Below are positions 43,865-52,974 of a stretch of DNA of 64,000 nt, in pieces; the stretch's first letter is position 1, and the number at the start of each line of letters is the position of its first letter. The notes beneath the pieces are model-generated. The model was not told where the DNA came from and did no database searches. It was given only the letters and a program-made list of their open reading frames with translations. A program made the position numbers and the translations under genes. Source of the stretch: Melioribacter roseus (GTDB taxonomy: Bacteria; Bacteroidota; Ignavibacteria; Ignavibacteriales; Melioribacteraceae); contig DYHH01000009.1 in assembly GCA_020724265.1 (NCBI GenBank), positions 62,001-126,000 on the forward strand, given 5' to 3'.

Positions 43865-46105
43865 ATGAAAAGTGAAAGGAATTCAAATATCAACAAAAAA
43901 ATCGTCCTTCAACTTCTGATAGTTTTTATTGCTGCTTTAATCTTCATGTCTTTATACCAATTTGCCAAATCTTATTTTCTCAAAGATTTAACACTTATTG
44001 AGTCAAATACCATAACTATTTTATTTGCTTCGGCTATCGCGGTTATTGCCGCATACTTTATTATTAGGGATCACAATAGACTCTTAAAAGAAATCAATAA
44101 AGGAATTTTAGAAAGAAGAAAAATTTATCAGGAAAGTATATTTAATAATTCTCTTTTGGAAGCTACACTTGAATCAACTATTGACGGAATTTTAGTGATA
44201 AACAACAACGGAGAAATTACTAAAACAAATAAAAAATTTATTGAACTATGGAAAATACCGGAAGATATTATCCGCTCTAAAACCTCTGATAAGTTATTCG
44301 AATTTTTATCCTCAAATATGAATCCTACTGATACTTTTTTAAACATAGTTAAAGAGCTTGGCAATAAACCTGATAAAGAAACACTTGGTACATTTGAACT
44401 TAAAGACGAAAAAATATTTGAAATATATTCAATGCCCCAAAAATTGGATAATGAAATTATCGGAAGAGTATGGAGCTTTCAAGATATTACCGATAGAATA
44501 AAAGCGGAGAAAGTTTTACGAGAAAATGCTGAAACGTACAGAGCAATTTTTGAAAGTTCATCCGACGGAATGTTTTTAATGAGCGACGTATTTATTGATT
44601 GTAACGATTCCGTCTGTACTTTATTTAACTGTTCAAAAGAAGATATTATAGGCAAATCACCAATAGTTTTCTCACCGGAAATGCAACCGGACGGAAGAGA
44701 GTCAAGTGTTTCGGCAAAAGAGAAAATAGAAAATGCTTTCAACGGTAAACCGCAAAGATTCTATTGGCAGCATAAAAGAAAGGACGGGGTATTATTTGAC
44801 GCTGATGTTTCACTAAATGCAATAATTATTGGTGGTAAAAAAGTAATTCTTGCAATTGTTCGTGACATAACAGAAACCAAACGAGCACAAACTATTCGCG
44901 AAGTTTTGTATCAAATTTCCGAAGCGGCTTATACCGCATCGGATATGATTTCTTTATATAAAAAAATCCATGAAGCCGTCAGTTTACTTATGCCGGTAAT
45001 AAACTTTTACATTGCAATTTACGATGAAAAAACAGACATGGTTTCTTTCCCTTATATGGTTGATGAATTTGATCCCCCTTATCCGCCCAAAAAAGCAGGG
45101 AATGGTTTAACAGAATATATTTTACGTAAAGGTGAAGCAACACTGATTGATGAAAAATTGGATTTAGAACTGCGTGAAGCCGGTGAAGTAGAGCTTATCG
45201 GGACTCCTACTTTAATTTGGCTTGGTGTTCCTCTCAAAGTTGAAGGAAAAACTATTGGCGTGATTGTAGTTCAGGATTATCATAAAGCCGATACTTACGG
45301 CGAAGAAGAAAAACAGATACTTGTGTTTGTTGCAGAACAGATAGCACAGGTAATTGAACGAAAACGTAACGCTGAGGCGATAAAGAAATTTTCTGAAGAA
45401 CTTAAGGAACTAAATGCAACTAAGGACAAGTTCTTCTCTATCATTGCTCACGATTTAAAAAATCCGTTCATTACCATAATGGGATTTTCCGATATTCTTC
45501 TTGCGGATTATAATGAATTATCCGATGAGGAAAGAAAGTATTATATCGAAGAGATGAAAAAATCCGCCGATCTTTCACATAATTTACTTCAAAATCTATT
45601 GCAGTGGTCGCGCGCTCAAACAGGAAGAATTGATTATAACCCGGGAAAAATTAATCTCAAGTCGGTAGTAAAAGAAAATTTCAATCTACTTGAAAAGACT
45701 GCTGCAAATAAAAACATCAAATTTATACATAAGATTTCAGAAGATATTTTTATTAATGCCGACGAAGCAATGCTTAATACCGTACTTCGCAATCTTTTAA
45801 CAAATGCCGTCAAGTTTAGTTATAATAACAGTCAGATTACACTAGCCGCTGAAAATTACCATGAAAAGGAAATTATTGTTAAGGTAATAGATTCGGGTGT
45901 AGGTATGAACAAAAACAGGGTTGATAGTTTGTTCAAATTAGATACAACAAACACAACTCCCGGAACTGCAAACGAAGCAGGTACCGGTTTAGGGTTAATC
46001 CTTTGCAAAGAATTCATTGAAAAACACGGCGGCAGAATTTGGGTCGAAAGTGAAGAAGGCAAAGGAACCACATTTAATTTTACTCTACCGAAATCCGATA
46101 ATTAA
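43865..46105 (+). CDS. PAS/GAF membrane sensor histidine kinase
   Basis: An orphan kinase of 746 residues. It has two membrane helices near the N-terminus (about 13-33 and 46-66), two PAS domains (about 90-212 and 215-340), and a GAF domain (about 345-505, with the NFYIAIYDEKTDMVSFPY segment). The HisKA domain carries phosphoacceptor H529 in IAHDLKNPFITI, and the HATPase domain has NLLTNAVKFS, VIDSGVGMN and AGTGLGLILC. All catalytic boxes are intact. No response regulator is adjacent, so its partner is unknown. Confidence 0.93.
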   Translation: MKSERNSNINKKIVLQLLIVFIAALIFMSLYQFAKSYFLKDLTLIESNTITILFASAIAVIAAYFIIRDHNRLLKEINKGILERRKIYQESIFNNSLLEATLESTIDGILVINNNGEITKTNKKFIELWKIPEDIIRSKTSDKLFEFLSSNMNPTDTFLNIVKELGNKPDKETLGTFELKDEKIFEIYSMPQKLDNEIIGRVWSFQDITDRIKAEKVLRENAETYRAIFESSSDGMFLMSDVFIDCNDSVCTLFNCSKEDIIGKSPIVFSPEMQPDGRESSVSAKEKIENAFNGKPQRFYWQHKRKDGVLFDADVSLNAIIIGGKKVILAIVRDITETKRAQTIREVLYQISEAAYTASDMISLYKKIHEAVSLLMPVINFYIAIYDEKTDMVSFPYMVDEFDPPYPPKKAGNGLTEYILRKGEATLIDEKLDLELREAGEVELIGTPTLIWLGVPLKVEGKTIGVIVVQDYHKADTYGEEEKQILVFVAEQIAQVIERKRNAEAIKKFSEELKELNATKDKFFSIIAHDLKNPFITIMGFSDILLADYNELSDEERKYYIEEMKKSADLSHNLLQNLLQWSRAQTGRIDYNPGKINLKSVVKENFNLLEKTAANKNIKFIHKISEDIFINADEAMLNTVLRNLLTNAVKFSYNNSQITLAAENYHEKEIIVKVIDSGVGMNKNRVDSLFKLDTTNTTPGTANEAGTGLGLILCKEFIEKHGGRIWVESEEGKGTTFNFTLPKSDN

Positions 46106-46140
46106 CTTTGCCTTCTTGATATATTACTGCTCGCTTATTT

Positions 46141-47898
46141 TTATTTTACTACCATCATCTTTTTTGTTTGAACAAAGTTATCCGTAGTTAATTGATAGTA
46201 ATAAATTCCGCTTGCTACTCGTGATGCATCAAATGTAATTTCATAAGTACCGGGCATCTTAGTTCCATTAACCAAAGTCTCTATTTCTCTTCCGAGAACA
46301 TCATATACAACTAATCTTAGAGAACTAAAACGATCGTTCCCAACGTTTGGAATTGTGAATTTTATATTTGTACTCGGATTAAAAGGATTCGGATAATTCT
46401 GATATAATTCGAATGCTTGTTCAAGATTATCCGATTGTCCTACACTTGTTGTTACTTCTTCTTCTATTAATGTTACGGAATTAATTTCAACATCAGTTAG
46501 TATTTGAACTTCGCCGCCGGACCATTCAACAATTACCGAATCAATACTTGCCGCATCACCTAAACCAAAATGAGCTTCTAAATTTTGTCCGCAGTATCCG
46601 TTTTGACCTTCCACTCTTCTTGCCTGCCAAAAATCATTACCGTTTATATTTGCTTTTACTCTTATCACGCTACCAATACCGCTTCGGTTGCTTTTTACAC
46701 CTTCAAGATTTATGATTACCCAATTATTATTTCCACCGTCGTTTAGAAATAAAGCATTGTTTTCATTTGCCCCAAAGCATTTTGCCAATGCAAGATCTAA
46801 ATAACCGTCTCTATTAAAATCACCGAAACTAACGCCGTAAGTCCAACCGCCAACTTCGGTAACATTGCTCGTAATTTTTGTAAATGATCCGTCACCATTA
46901 TTCAAGTAGAAATAATTATCAATTTCTTGACCATTAGCAAAAGCATTTCCAACATACAAATCAATAAAACCATCGTTGTTTACATCTCCCCAATCGCTAC
47001 CTGATGAGTAACCACCCTCAGTTACTATTTCTCCTTCTGTAATTTGTGTGAATGTTCCGTCACCGTTATTCTTATAGAGCGAATTTGAGCTGCCGTCTCG
47101 GTTAGTAAGAAACAAATCAAAGTAACCATCGTTGTTAAAATCGATCCAGTTGCTGCTCCAGGAAGTTTTGCCGTCTTGAACAATATTCATATCTGTAACT
47201 TTCTCAAAAGTACCATCGCCTTTATTTAAGTAAAGAGCATTATTTTGACTTGATTCATTTACAACATAAATATCTAAAAGTCCGTCGCCGTTTATATCAA
47301 TCCAATCAACATCCCGAGTATAATTACCATCTGTTACATGAGAACCGGTAGTGATTCTTGTAAACTGAATATCATCATCATTTTGAAAGAGCATATTTCT
47401 TCTATTACCACCGCTATTAGCAACATAAAGATCGAGAAGACCATCATTATCAAAGTCTCCCCATGAAGCTGTTTCCGAGTATGAATTGGAAGCATTGATT
47501 GCCTTCCCGGTAACTTCATCGAAAGTCCTGTCACCATTATTTATATAAAATCTGTTAGCAACTCCGTACCAGTTTACAACATATAAATCAAAAAATCCGT
47601 CGTTATTAATATCTCCCCATGTACTTCCGTCCGAAGGAGAGTTATCATTAACAATTGCAATATCGGTTACTTTTGTGAATGTTCCGTCACCGTTGTTGAT
47701 ATAGAAAAAATTATTCTGTCCTCCGGAAGGTCCGTTAGTAATAAAGAGATCGAGATCGCCGTCATTATCGTAATCAACCCAATTAACCGCACGAGAATCC
47801 CCTCCGTCCTCAACGGGTGCGCCGACCTCGACCCTTGTAAAACTTTGTGAATTTATAATTAATGCAATGCTTAGAAATAATATTACTCTGCAAAACAT
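46141..47898 (-). CDS. CRTAC1-like FG-GAP/ASPIC T9SS surface protein
   Basis: The product of 585 residues has a signal peptide (MFCRVILFLSIALIINSQS), about seven FG-GAP/VCBS repeats with calcium-type loops such as VDYDNDGDLDLFITNG, WGDINNDGFFDLYVVN and NNGDGTFTKVTD, then an ASPIC/UnbV domain (about 410-475, SGIGSVIRVKANING ... GLGDAASIDSVIVEWSGG), and a T9SS sorting domain with YPNPFNPSTNIKFTIP and a terminal KKMMVVK. It should form a secreted integrin-like propeller. The ATG at 47898 is chosen for its AAGGAGGG ribosome site; TAGTTTTG at 47935-47928 is a possible -7 box. Confidence 0.9.
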   Translation of the reverse strand: MFCRVILFLSIALIINSQSFTRVEVGAPVEDGGDSRAVNWVDYDNDGDLDLFITNGPSGGQNNFFYINNGDGTFTKVTDIAIVNDNSPSDGSTWGDINNDGFFDLYVVNWYGVANRFYINNGDRTFDEVTGKAINASNSYSETASWGDFDNDGLLDLYVANSGGNRRNMLFQNDDDIQFTRITTGSHVTDGNYTRDVDWIDINGDGLLDIYVVNESSQNNALYLNKGDGTFEKVTDMNIVQDGKTSWSSNWIDFNNDGYFDLFLTNRDGSSNSLYKNNGDGTFTQITEGEIVTEGGYSSGSDWGDVNNDGFIDLYVGNAFANGQEIDNYFYLNNGDGSFTKITSNVTEVGGWTYGVSFGDFNRDGYLDLALAKCFGANENNALFLNDGGNNNWVIINLEGVKSNRSGIGSVIRVKANINGNDFWQARRVEGQNGYCGQNLEAHFGLGDAASIDSVIVEWSGGEVQILTDVEINSVTLIEEEVTTSVGQSDNLEQAFELYQNYPNPFNPSTNIKFTIPNVGNDRFSSLRLVVYDVLGREIETLVNGTKMPGTYEITFDASRVASGIYYYQLTTDNFVQTKKMMVVK

Positions 47899-47976
47899 TC
47901 TACCCTCCTTCTTATTAATTTCTAATACAAAACTATTCAAAACAAAGAGACAGAACTACTACCGAAGTTGGGTGTT

Positions 47977-48594
47977 TTAAACCAGTTTCTCGCGTATTGC
48001 TTTTGCAACTGCTTCTGATTTAGAATGGACTTGAAGTTTTCTATAAATATTTTTGATATGAAAATGAACAGTGTCCTCACTTACGAAAAGTGTGTCGGCA
48101 ATAATTTTATAACTCTTACCTTTGCACAGTTCGTTCAGTACTTCGGTTTCTCTCCTTGTAAGTGGAGATTCCTTTGTTACGCGGAATGATGTGATAACTT
48201 TTCTTGCAATAGAAGTACTCATAGGTGAACCGCCGTCGACAACTTCTTTAATTGCTTCCAAAAGTTTTTGAGGAGGAGTATTCTTCATTAAATAACCGCA
48301 AGCACCTGCACAAAGTGAGTCGAAAATTACTTCATCGCTTTTGTGAACTGTAAGCATAATAATGTCAAGGTTGGGTAACTTTTCACTTAAAATTCTTACA
48401 CCTTCAATACCGCTCATTCCCGGTAGAGTAATATCCATAAGTAAAACATCGGGTGGTTCTTCCTGTAATGCCGGTATCGCCGTTTCGCAATCTCTGAAAT
48501 CGCTTGTACATCTATATCCCTCGGCTTTATTGATCAATAATTTTATAGTTTCTCTTATTTCGTCATCATCTTCAACTAAACTAACGTAGATCAT
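47977..48594 (-). CDS. NarL/LuxR-family response regulator
   Basis: A 205-residue regulator with a receiver domain (acidic pocket EDDDE at 8-12, phosphoacceptor D54 in LLMDITLPG, lysine in GYLMKNTPP) and a LuxR-type helix-turn-helix (about 140-200; LTRRETEVLNELCKGKSYKIIADTL and VHFHIKNIYRKL). It overlaps the end of the propeller kinase gene by four bases (ATGA), so kinase and regulator are made together. Confidence 0.93.
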   Translation of the reverse strand: MIYVSLVEDDDEIRETIKLLINKAEGYRCTSDFRDCETAIPALQEEPPDVLLMDITLPGMSGIEGVRILSEKLPNLDIIMLTVHKSDEVIFDSLCAGACGYLMKNTPPQKLLEAIKEVVDGGSPMSTSIARKVITSFRVTKESPLTRRETEVLNELCKGKSYKIIADTLFVSEDTVHFHIKNIYRKLQVHSKSEAVAKAIREKLV

Positions 48595-51500
48595 TTTTTT
48601 ACTCCGTCAAGATTAAGTGAGAGTTTTATTGTTGTTCCATTTTCGTTCGATATTATTTCAAGATTTCCGTTTATAACGGAAGTTCTCTTTTCAATACTTG
48701 TTAATCCCCTGCCTTTCAATTTATTCCCATTTACTTCAAATCCCTTACCGTTATCACAAAGCGAAAGTGTAAATGTGTTTTCGTTTAATATTGCTTTCAG
48801 TTCAGTATAAGTTGCGCCGGAATGTTTAATAATATTATTCATACCTTCTTTAAAGATCAGAATTATTTCTCTTTTCCACTTCATAGGTAACGAGTACATT
48901 TTAAAAATTTCATCAATACTCTCAACCTTAAAGGCAATACCGGAGCGGCTAAAAAAATCATCGCCAAAATCCTTTAAGTAAACAAGCACATCATAAACCG
49001 AATCATTACCGGGATCGAGAGACCAAATGAAATCTTTAGTTTCGTAGAACAACGAATTTGCCGCATCGTTAATTTTGTCAAGATAAACTTGTTTGTTTGT
49101 ACCGAATTGTTCTTGATTTCGAATCATTTCAGAGTATAATGAAATTCGAGTCAGCTTATGACCGAGATCATCATGAAAATCATCGGCAATATTTTTCCTG
49201 ATAGCTTCAATTTCTTTAATTCTTCTTTCCTGATTTTTTATTCGCATCATGTAAAGAAAAAATACCAATGCTAGAAAAGAGAAGCTCAATATTGTTCTGA
49301 ACCACCATGTTGCCCAAAACGGTGGATAAATAATAAAAGCAACCGAAACTCCTTCTTCATTAAATATTTGATCACTATTTGAACCGCGAACCGTGAAAGT
49401 GTATGTACCCGGATTTATATTCGGAAAAGTTGCATAACGTTTCGTTCCTGCTTTGATCCAAGAATTGTTAATTCCCTCCAATTTGTATTCATAATTATTT
49501 TTCAACGGATTTGTAAAATCCAATGCAGAGAACTCAAATGAGATTGAGTTCTCGTTGTAATTAAATTCTAAAGTTCTGTTAAAATCTTTTGTTATATTAT
49601 TGATAATTACGCTGTCGTAAAGAACAACTTTGTCAATAAGCATTTTCGGTGGAATAGTATTAATTTCAATTTCGTGAGGATAGAAATAATCGAAGCCGTT
49701 TATGCCGCCAAAGAACAACTCGCCGTCTGATGATTTTGAAAATGCTTTACTGTTGTATTCATAACTTTGAATACCGTCTTTTATATCCAAAGTTCTTACA
49801 ACTCTATTCGTCAAATCAAATTCAAAAATACCTCTGTTAGAACTCATCCATAATCTGTTTTTATCATCAAACATTGCTGCGTAAAGAATATTGTCCGGCA
49901 GCCCGTCTTGATGAGAAAAATGCTCCAGACTCATATTTAATTTATCTAAAGCATATAGTCCGTCTCCATAAGTAGTAAACCATAATTTCCCGTCTTTCGA
50001 ACCTGCTAACGACGATATATAGTCTATATTTAAATTTAAGGGGACTTGAGCAACTGATAATGAATCGTCTGAAAAGTCTCCTTTATATAACCCGTTGTTT
50101 GTTCCTATCCAAAGTATGTTTAACTCATCTAGTTGAAAATCAACAATCGTTGTATGTAATGTTCTTTGATTTATGACGGCTGATTTTTTGATTTCATTTT
50201 TCGTCATATTATAAATGAATATTTCTCCCAAAGAAGTTCCAATTATTAACTCGTCTTTACTTAAGTGATGTATTTCCGTTAAATTACCTTCTGTCTCAAA
50301 AGGTATTTTTTCATATCTATCAACGACTAAGTTATACTTAACAAGAAATTGCCCCATTGATAGCCATGCAAAGTTATTTTTAAAGATTATATTATAAATT
50401 CGCATCATATAAGGAGAGAACTCTTTTGAAAGTGAAAGTTTATCATTTTTCTTGGTTTTGGAATTAATCTTGAATAGACCTGATCCTGAAGCAAACCAAA
50501 TATCACCCAAATCACTTCTTGCAACCGATGTTGCAAAGAAGTTATCAATTTTTTCATAACCTGATTTGCTTGAGTTAATGGAATTTATTTTTTTGTTACC
50601 GGTTATAACCTTAAATAGACCATTACGCTGAGTTCCGATCCAAACTATTCCTATTCGGTCAATACAAATAGATAACGGTTCTCTAAGCAGAGTATAATAA
50701 TTATCATTCAGCTCATCAGATAAATTGTGAATACTATTTCCATTATTATTAACAACAAATATTCCACCACCGAAAGCACATACCCAGAGATTATTTTCTT
50801 TGTCAAGAACAGCATCTCTTAATGAATAATTTTTTAACAAATCATTAATCGCAGAATTATATTCTTTCAATTCACCAATTTCAGTATCGTAGAGAAGTAT
50901 ACCATGGGAACCGGTAAATAATAATAACCATTTTTCTCTCGGAATTATCTTATGAATCACAACATGAGTGAAGCCGTCAATATTTCCAAAAATATTTGTA
51001 ATGACTTCAGTTACCGGCTCAAATTTTACCAACCCTTTGAAAGTTGCAATCCATAAAATGCCGGATTCATCTTCATAGAAATCTTGCACGTAATCATAAC
51101 TTGAATCGCCAGTTGAATCTGGATCATTTCTATAATTTTTGATTTCGCCGATATCATTATAAACTTTGAAAAATCCTTGTCCCGAGGTTCCGAACCAAAT
51201 ATTCTTTTTTGAATCTTCATATACAGATGAAACGGCGCCAATTTCAATATCATCCGAATTCTTTAATAAACTATTTAGATTATCCGGTTTTTCGCTATGA
51301 ATATTTAATCTGCTTAGAATCCCTAAAGATCCGTACCAAAGGTTTGATTCGTGATCTTCAATAATTGAAGAGATAGCACCGGTTGAACTGAGAATTTTTT
51401 TGGAGTCGATTGTAGGAAAAGAAATTATAGAGTAGCCGTCATATTTATTAATACCTCCTTCAGTACCAAGCCAAAGCAATCCTCGTGAATCTTGAAAAAT

Positions 51501-51626
51501 AGAATATACACTTGCTTGGCTAAGTCCGTCTTCAATAGAAAATGATTCTATCGAACGAATATTAATTTGAGAAATTGCAATTTGCAAAACAAAGAGGAAC
51601 GATATGAAAAGTTTATTAATGCTCAT
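48591..51626 (-). CDS. Two-component propeller-domain sensor histidine kinase (HisKA_3)
   Basis: A large kinase of 1011 residues that senses outside the cell. A signal peptide (MSINKLFISFLFVLQIAIS) leads into many regulator-propeller blades with the W-x-G motif (DSRGLLWLGTEGGINKYD, ENNLWVCAFGGGIF, DELNILWIGTNNGLY), then a Y_Y_Y domain (NPLKNNYEYKLEGINNSWI). One membrane helix follows near 755-778, then the HisKA_3 dimerisation helices with phosphoacceptor H818 in DDFHDDLGHKLTR, and a HATPase domain (EGMNNIIKHSGAT, LSLCDNGKGFEV, KGRGLTSI). The ligand is unknown; in Bacteroidetes such propellers often sense glycans. Upstream start at 51665 is rejected because it precedes the signal peptide. Confidence 0.92.
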   Translation of the reverse strand: MSINKLFISFLFVLQIAISQINIRSIESFSIEDGLSQASVYSIFQDSRGLLWLGTEGGINKYDGYSIISFPTIDSKKILSSTGAISSIIEDHESNLWYGSLGILSRLNIHSEKPDNLNSLLKNSDDIEIGAVSSVYEDSKKNIWFGTSGQGFFKVYNDIGEIKNYRNDPDSTGDSSYDYVQDFYEDESGILWIATFKGLVKFEPVTEVITNIFGNIDGFTHVVIHKIIPREKWLLLFTGSHGILLYDTEIGELKEYNSAINDLLKNYSLRDAVLDKENNLWVCAFGGGIFVVNNNGNSIHNLSDELNDNYYTLLREPLSICIDRIGIVWIGTQRNGLFKVITGNKKINSINSSKSGYEKIDNFFATSVARSDLGDIWFASGSGLFKINSKTKKNDKLSLSKEFSPYMMRIYNIIFKNNFAWLSMGQFLVKYNLVVDRYEKIPFETEGNLTEIHHLSKDELIIGTSLGEIFIYNMTKNEIKKSAVINQRTLHTTIVDFQLDELNILWIGTNNGLYKGDFSDDSLSVAQVPLNLNIDYISSLAGSKDGKLWFTTYGDGLYALDKLNMSLEHFSHQDGLPDNILYAAMFDDKNRLWMSSNRGIFEFDLTNRVVRTLDIKDGIQSYEYNSKAFSKSSDGELFFGGINGFDYFYPHEIEINTIPPKMLIDKVVLYDSVIINNITKDFNRTLEFNYNENSISFEFSALDFTNPLKNNYEYKLEGINNSWIKAGTKRYATFPNINPGTYTFTVRGSNSDQIFNEEGVSVAFIIYPPFWATWWFRTILSFSFLALVFFLYMMRIKNQERRIKEIEAIRKNIADDFHDDLGHKLTRISLYSEMIRNQEQFGTNKQVYLDKINDAANSLFYETKDFIWSLDPGNDSVYDVLVYLKDFGDDFFSRSGIAFKVESIDEIFKMYSLPMKWKREIILIFKEGMNNIIKHSGATYTELKAILNENTFTLSLCDNGKGFEVNGNKLKGRGLTSIEKRTSVINGNLEIISNENGTTIKLSLNLDGVKK

Positions 51627-51711
51627 CCTTATATAAAAAACCAGGTTATAGATAAGCAAATTCAAGTAAAAAAGTAACTACCAAATCGGGGAGTAGTTTA
51701 GCCAATAAAAT

Positions 51712-52806
51712 TTACTTTACCAAAATCATTTTCCGGGTTTGAATATTTCCATTAGTAATCAAACTATAAAAATAAACACCCGAAGCCAGCTTGGTTCCGT
51801 CAAAATTTATTCTATGAACTCCGGCAAATAATTCCGAATTAATTAGAGTTGTTACATGCTGACCTAATGTATTATAAATATTTAACTCAACATGTTGCTC
51901 TTTCGGTAAGGAAAATTCAATTACGGTAGAGGGATTAAAGGGATTAGGATAATTTTGCATCAACACAACTTGTTTCGGTAATTGGTCATCCTTTTCAACG
52001 GATGTAGCCATTGAATTATACCTGCTCACTGCAATATTAATGTTAGAATCGAGTTGTGATTTACTATCTCCAACCGCTAATGCAATATATACATCGTAAT
52101 TTTCACCCGGATTGGTAAAGTATGGAGCTATTGACGGAAACAAAACCGAACCAAGTTCTTCCGACTCATAAAAATCGGTTATCGAGTCAACAAACAAACT
52201 TGCATACAGAAGCGAATCCGAACGGTTATAAGCAGTATCCCATTCTGCAACGTATAAAGAATTTAAGTCGGTATTTAAAAATTTCATACCGACAAATGTT
52301 GAGAGGCTGTCTTTAAATATTCTGATATACTCGCCTTCGTAATCGTACTCAATTTTTTCATACCCGTAGTGATTATCAATTATCGGCAGAACTTCAAATC
52401 CGAACTTTGAATCGTAAGCAAAGGAATCGATATTTGTAATATTATAATGGGAAATTGCGTAAGCTCCCAATGTCCATCCATAAACATTAAGCTCAACTTC
52501 ATAAGCCGGGGGGGCAAATGAATAACTGTTATCGAAGAGACTTTTAACATGATATTGACCAAACCGTGGGCTTGGTTCTGTTGATGCAGCTTCTACACTA
52601 TCTGCATCTTTTAAATAGTCGAATACTTCGCCGAATGCACCGCTTATAAGTGGACTAATTCTAACTATCTGCAGATTTTGTCTATTAGGAGAACCGAATA
52701 ACGTAGAACCGGCATTGGTAACTTTTATATATACACTACCTGTATTAAATTCCTGCGCGGTTGTTGTAATAAGCAATACAATGCAAAACAATAATATTTT
52801 TTTCAT
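51712..52806 (-). CDS. Secreted T9SS-sorted protein of unknown function
   Basis: The 364-residue product has a signal peptide (MKKILLFCIVLLITTTA). The middle (about 20-275) shows no family I can name; it is rich in aromatic and acidic residues and likely beta-structured. The last 80 residues are a T9SS sorting domain (NYPNPFNPSTVIEFSLP, then GVYFYSLITN and a terminal KMILVK). It may be cotranscribed with the propeller kinase and regulator that follow on the same strand. Confidence 0.82.
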   Translation of the reverse strand: MKKILLFCIVLLITTTAQEFNTGSVYIKVTNAGSTLFGSPNRQNLQIVRISPLISGAFGEVFDYLKDADSVEAASTEPSPRFGQYHVKSLFDNSYSFAPPAYEVELNVYGWTLGAYAISHYNITNIDSFAYDSKFGFEVLPIIDNHYGYEKIEYDYEGEYIRIFKDSLSTFVGMKFLNTDLNSLYVAEWDTAYNRSDSLLYASLFVDSITDFYESEELGSVLFPSIAPYFTNPGENYDVYIALAVGDSKSQLDSNINIAVSRYNSMATSVEKDDQLPKQVVLMQNYPNPFNPSTVIEFSLPKEQHVELNIYNTLGQHVTTLINSELFAGVHRINFDGTKLASGVYFYSLITNGNIQTRKMILVK

Positions 52807-52940
52807 TTTATTTCTTTTTTAATCCGATTGTAAATATAAAAAATGTTATAACTTTTATGAGATAAAAATCCGGCACCATTTGAGGTAAATGAAAACAGTA
52901 TATTATATAAAAAATATAGCTTTTTTTCTCTCAATCTTTT

Positions 52941-52948
52941 TATCTTTG
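52941..52948 (+). promoter_or_regulatory. Possible -7 promoter box of the M14 peptidase gene
   Basis: TATCTTTG matches TAnnTTTG exactly and ends 26 bases before the ATG at 52975, a sensible leader length. A TTTG -33 box at the proper spacing is absent (only Ts are found), so support is partial. Confidence 0.3.
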
Positions 52949-52974
52949 ACAAATTCTCAACAATGAGGTTAGTA

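Noticed and set aside
43783-43875. 30-codon frame before the orphan PAS/GAF kinase
   Set aside because: No ribosome site, no recognisable product and overlap with the kinase start; kept only as a note under the intergenic entry.
52919-52948. Full promoter for the M14 gene
   Set aside because: The -7 box fits, but there is no TTTG at the proper -33 spacing, so only the -7 box is listed at low confidence.
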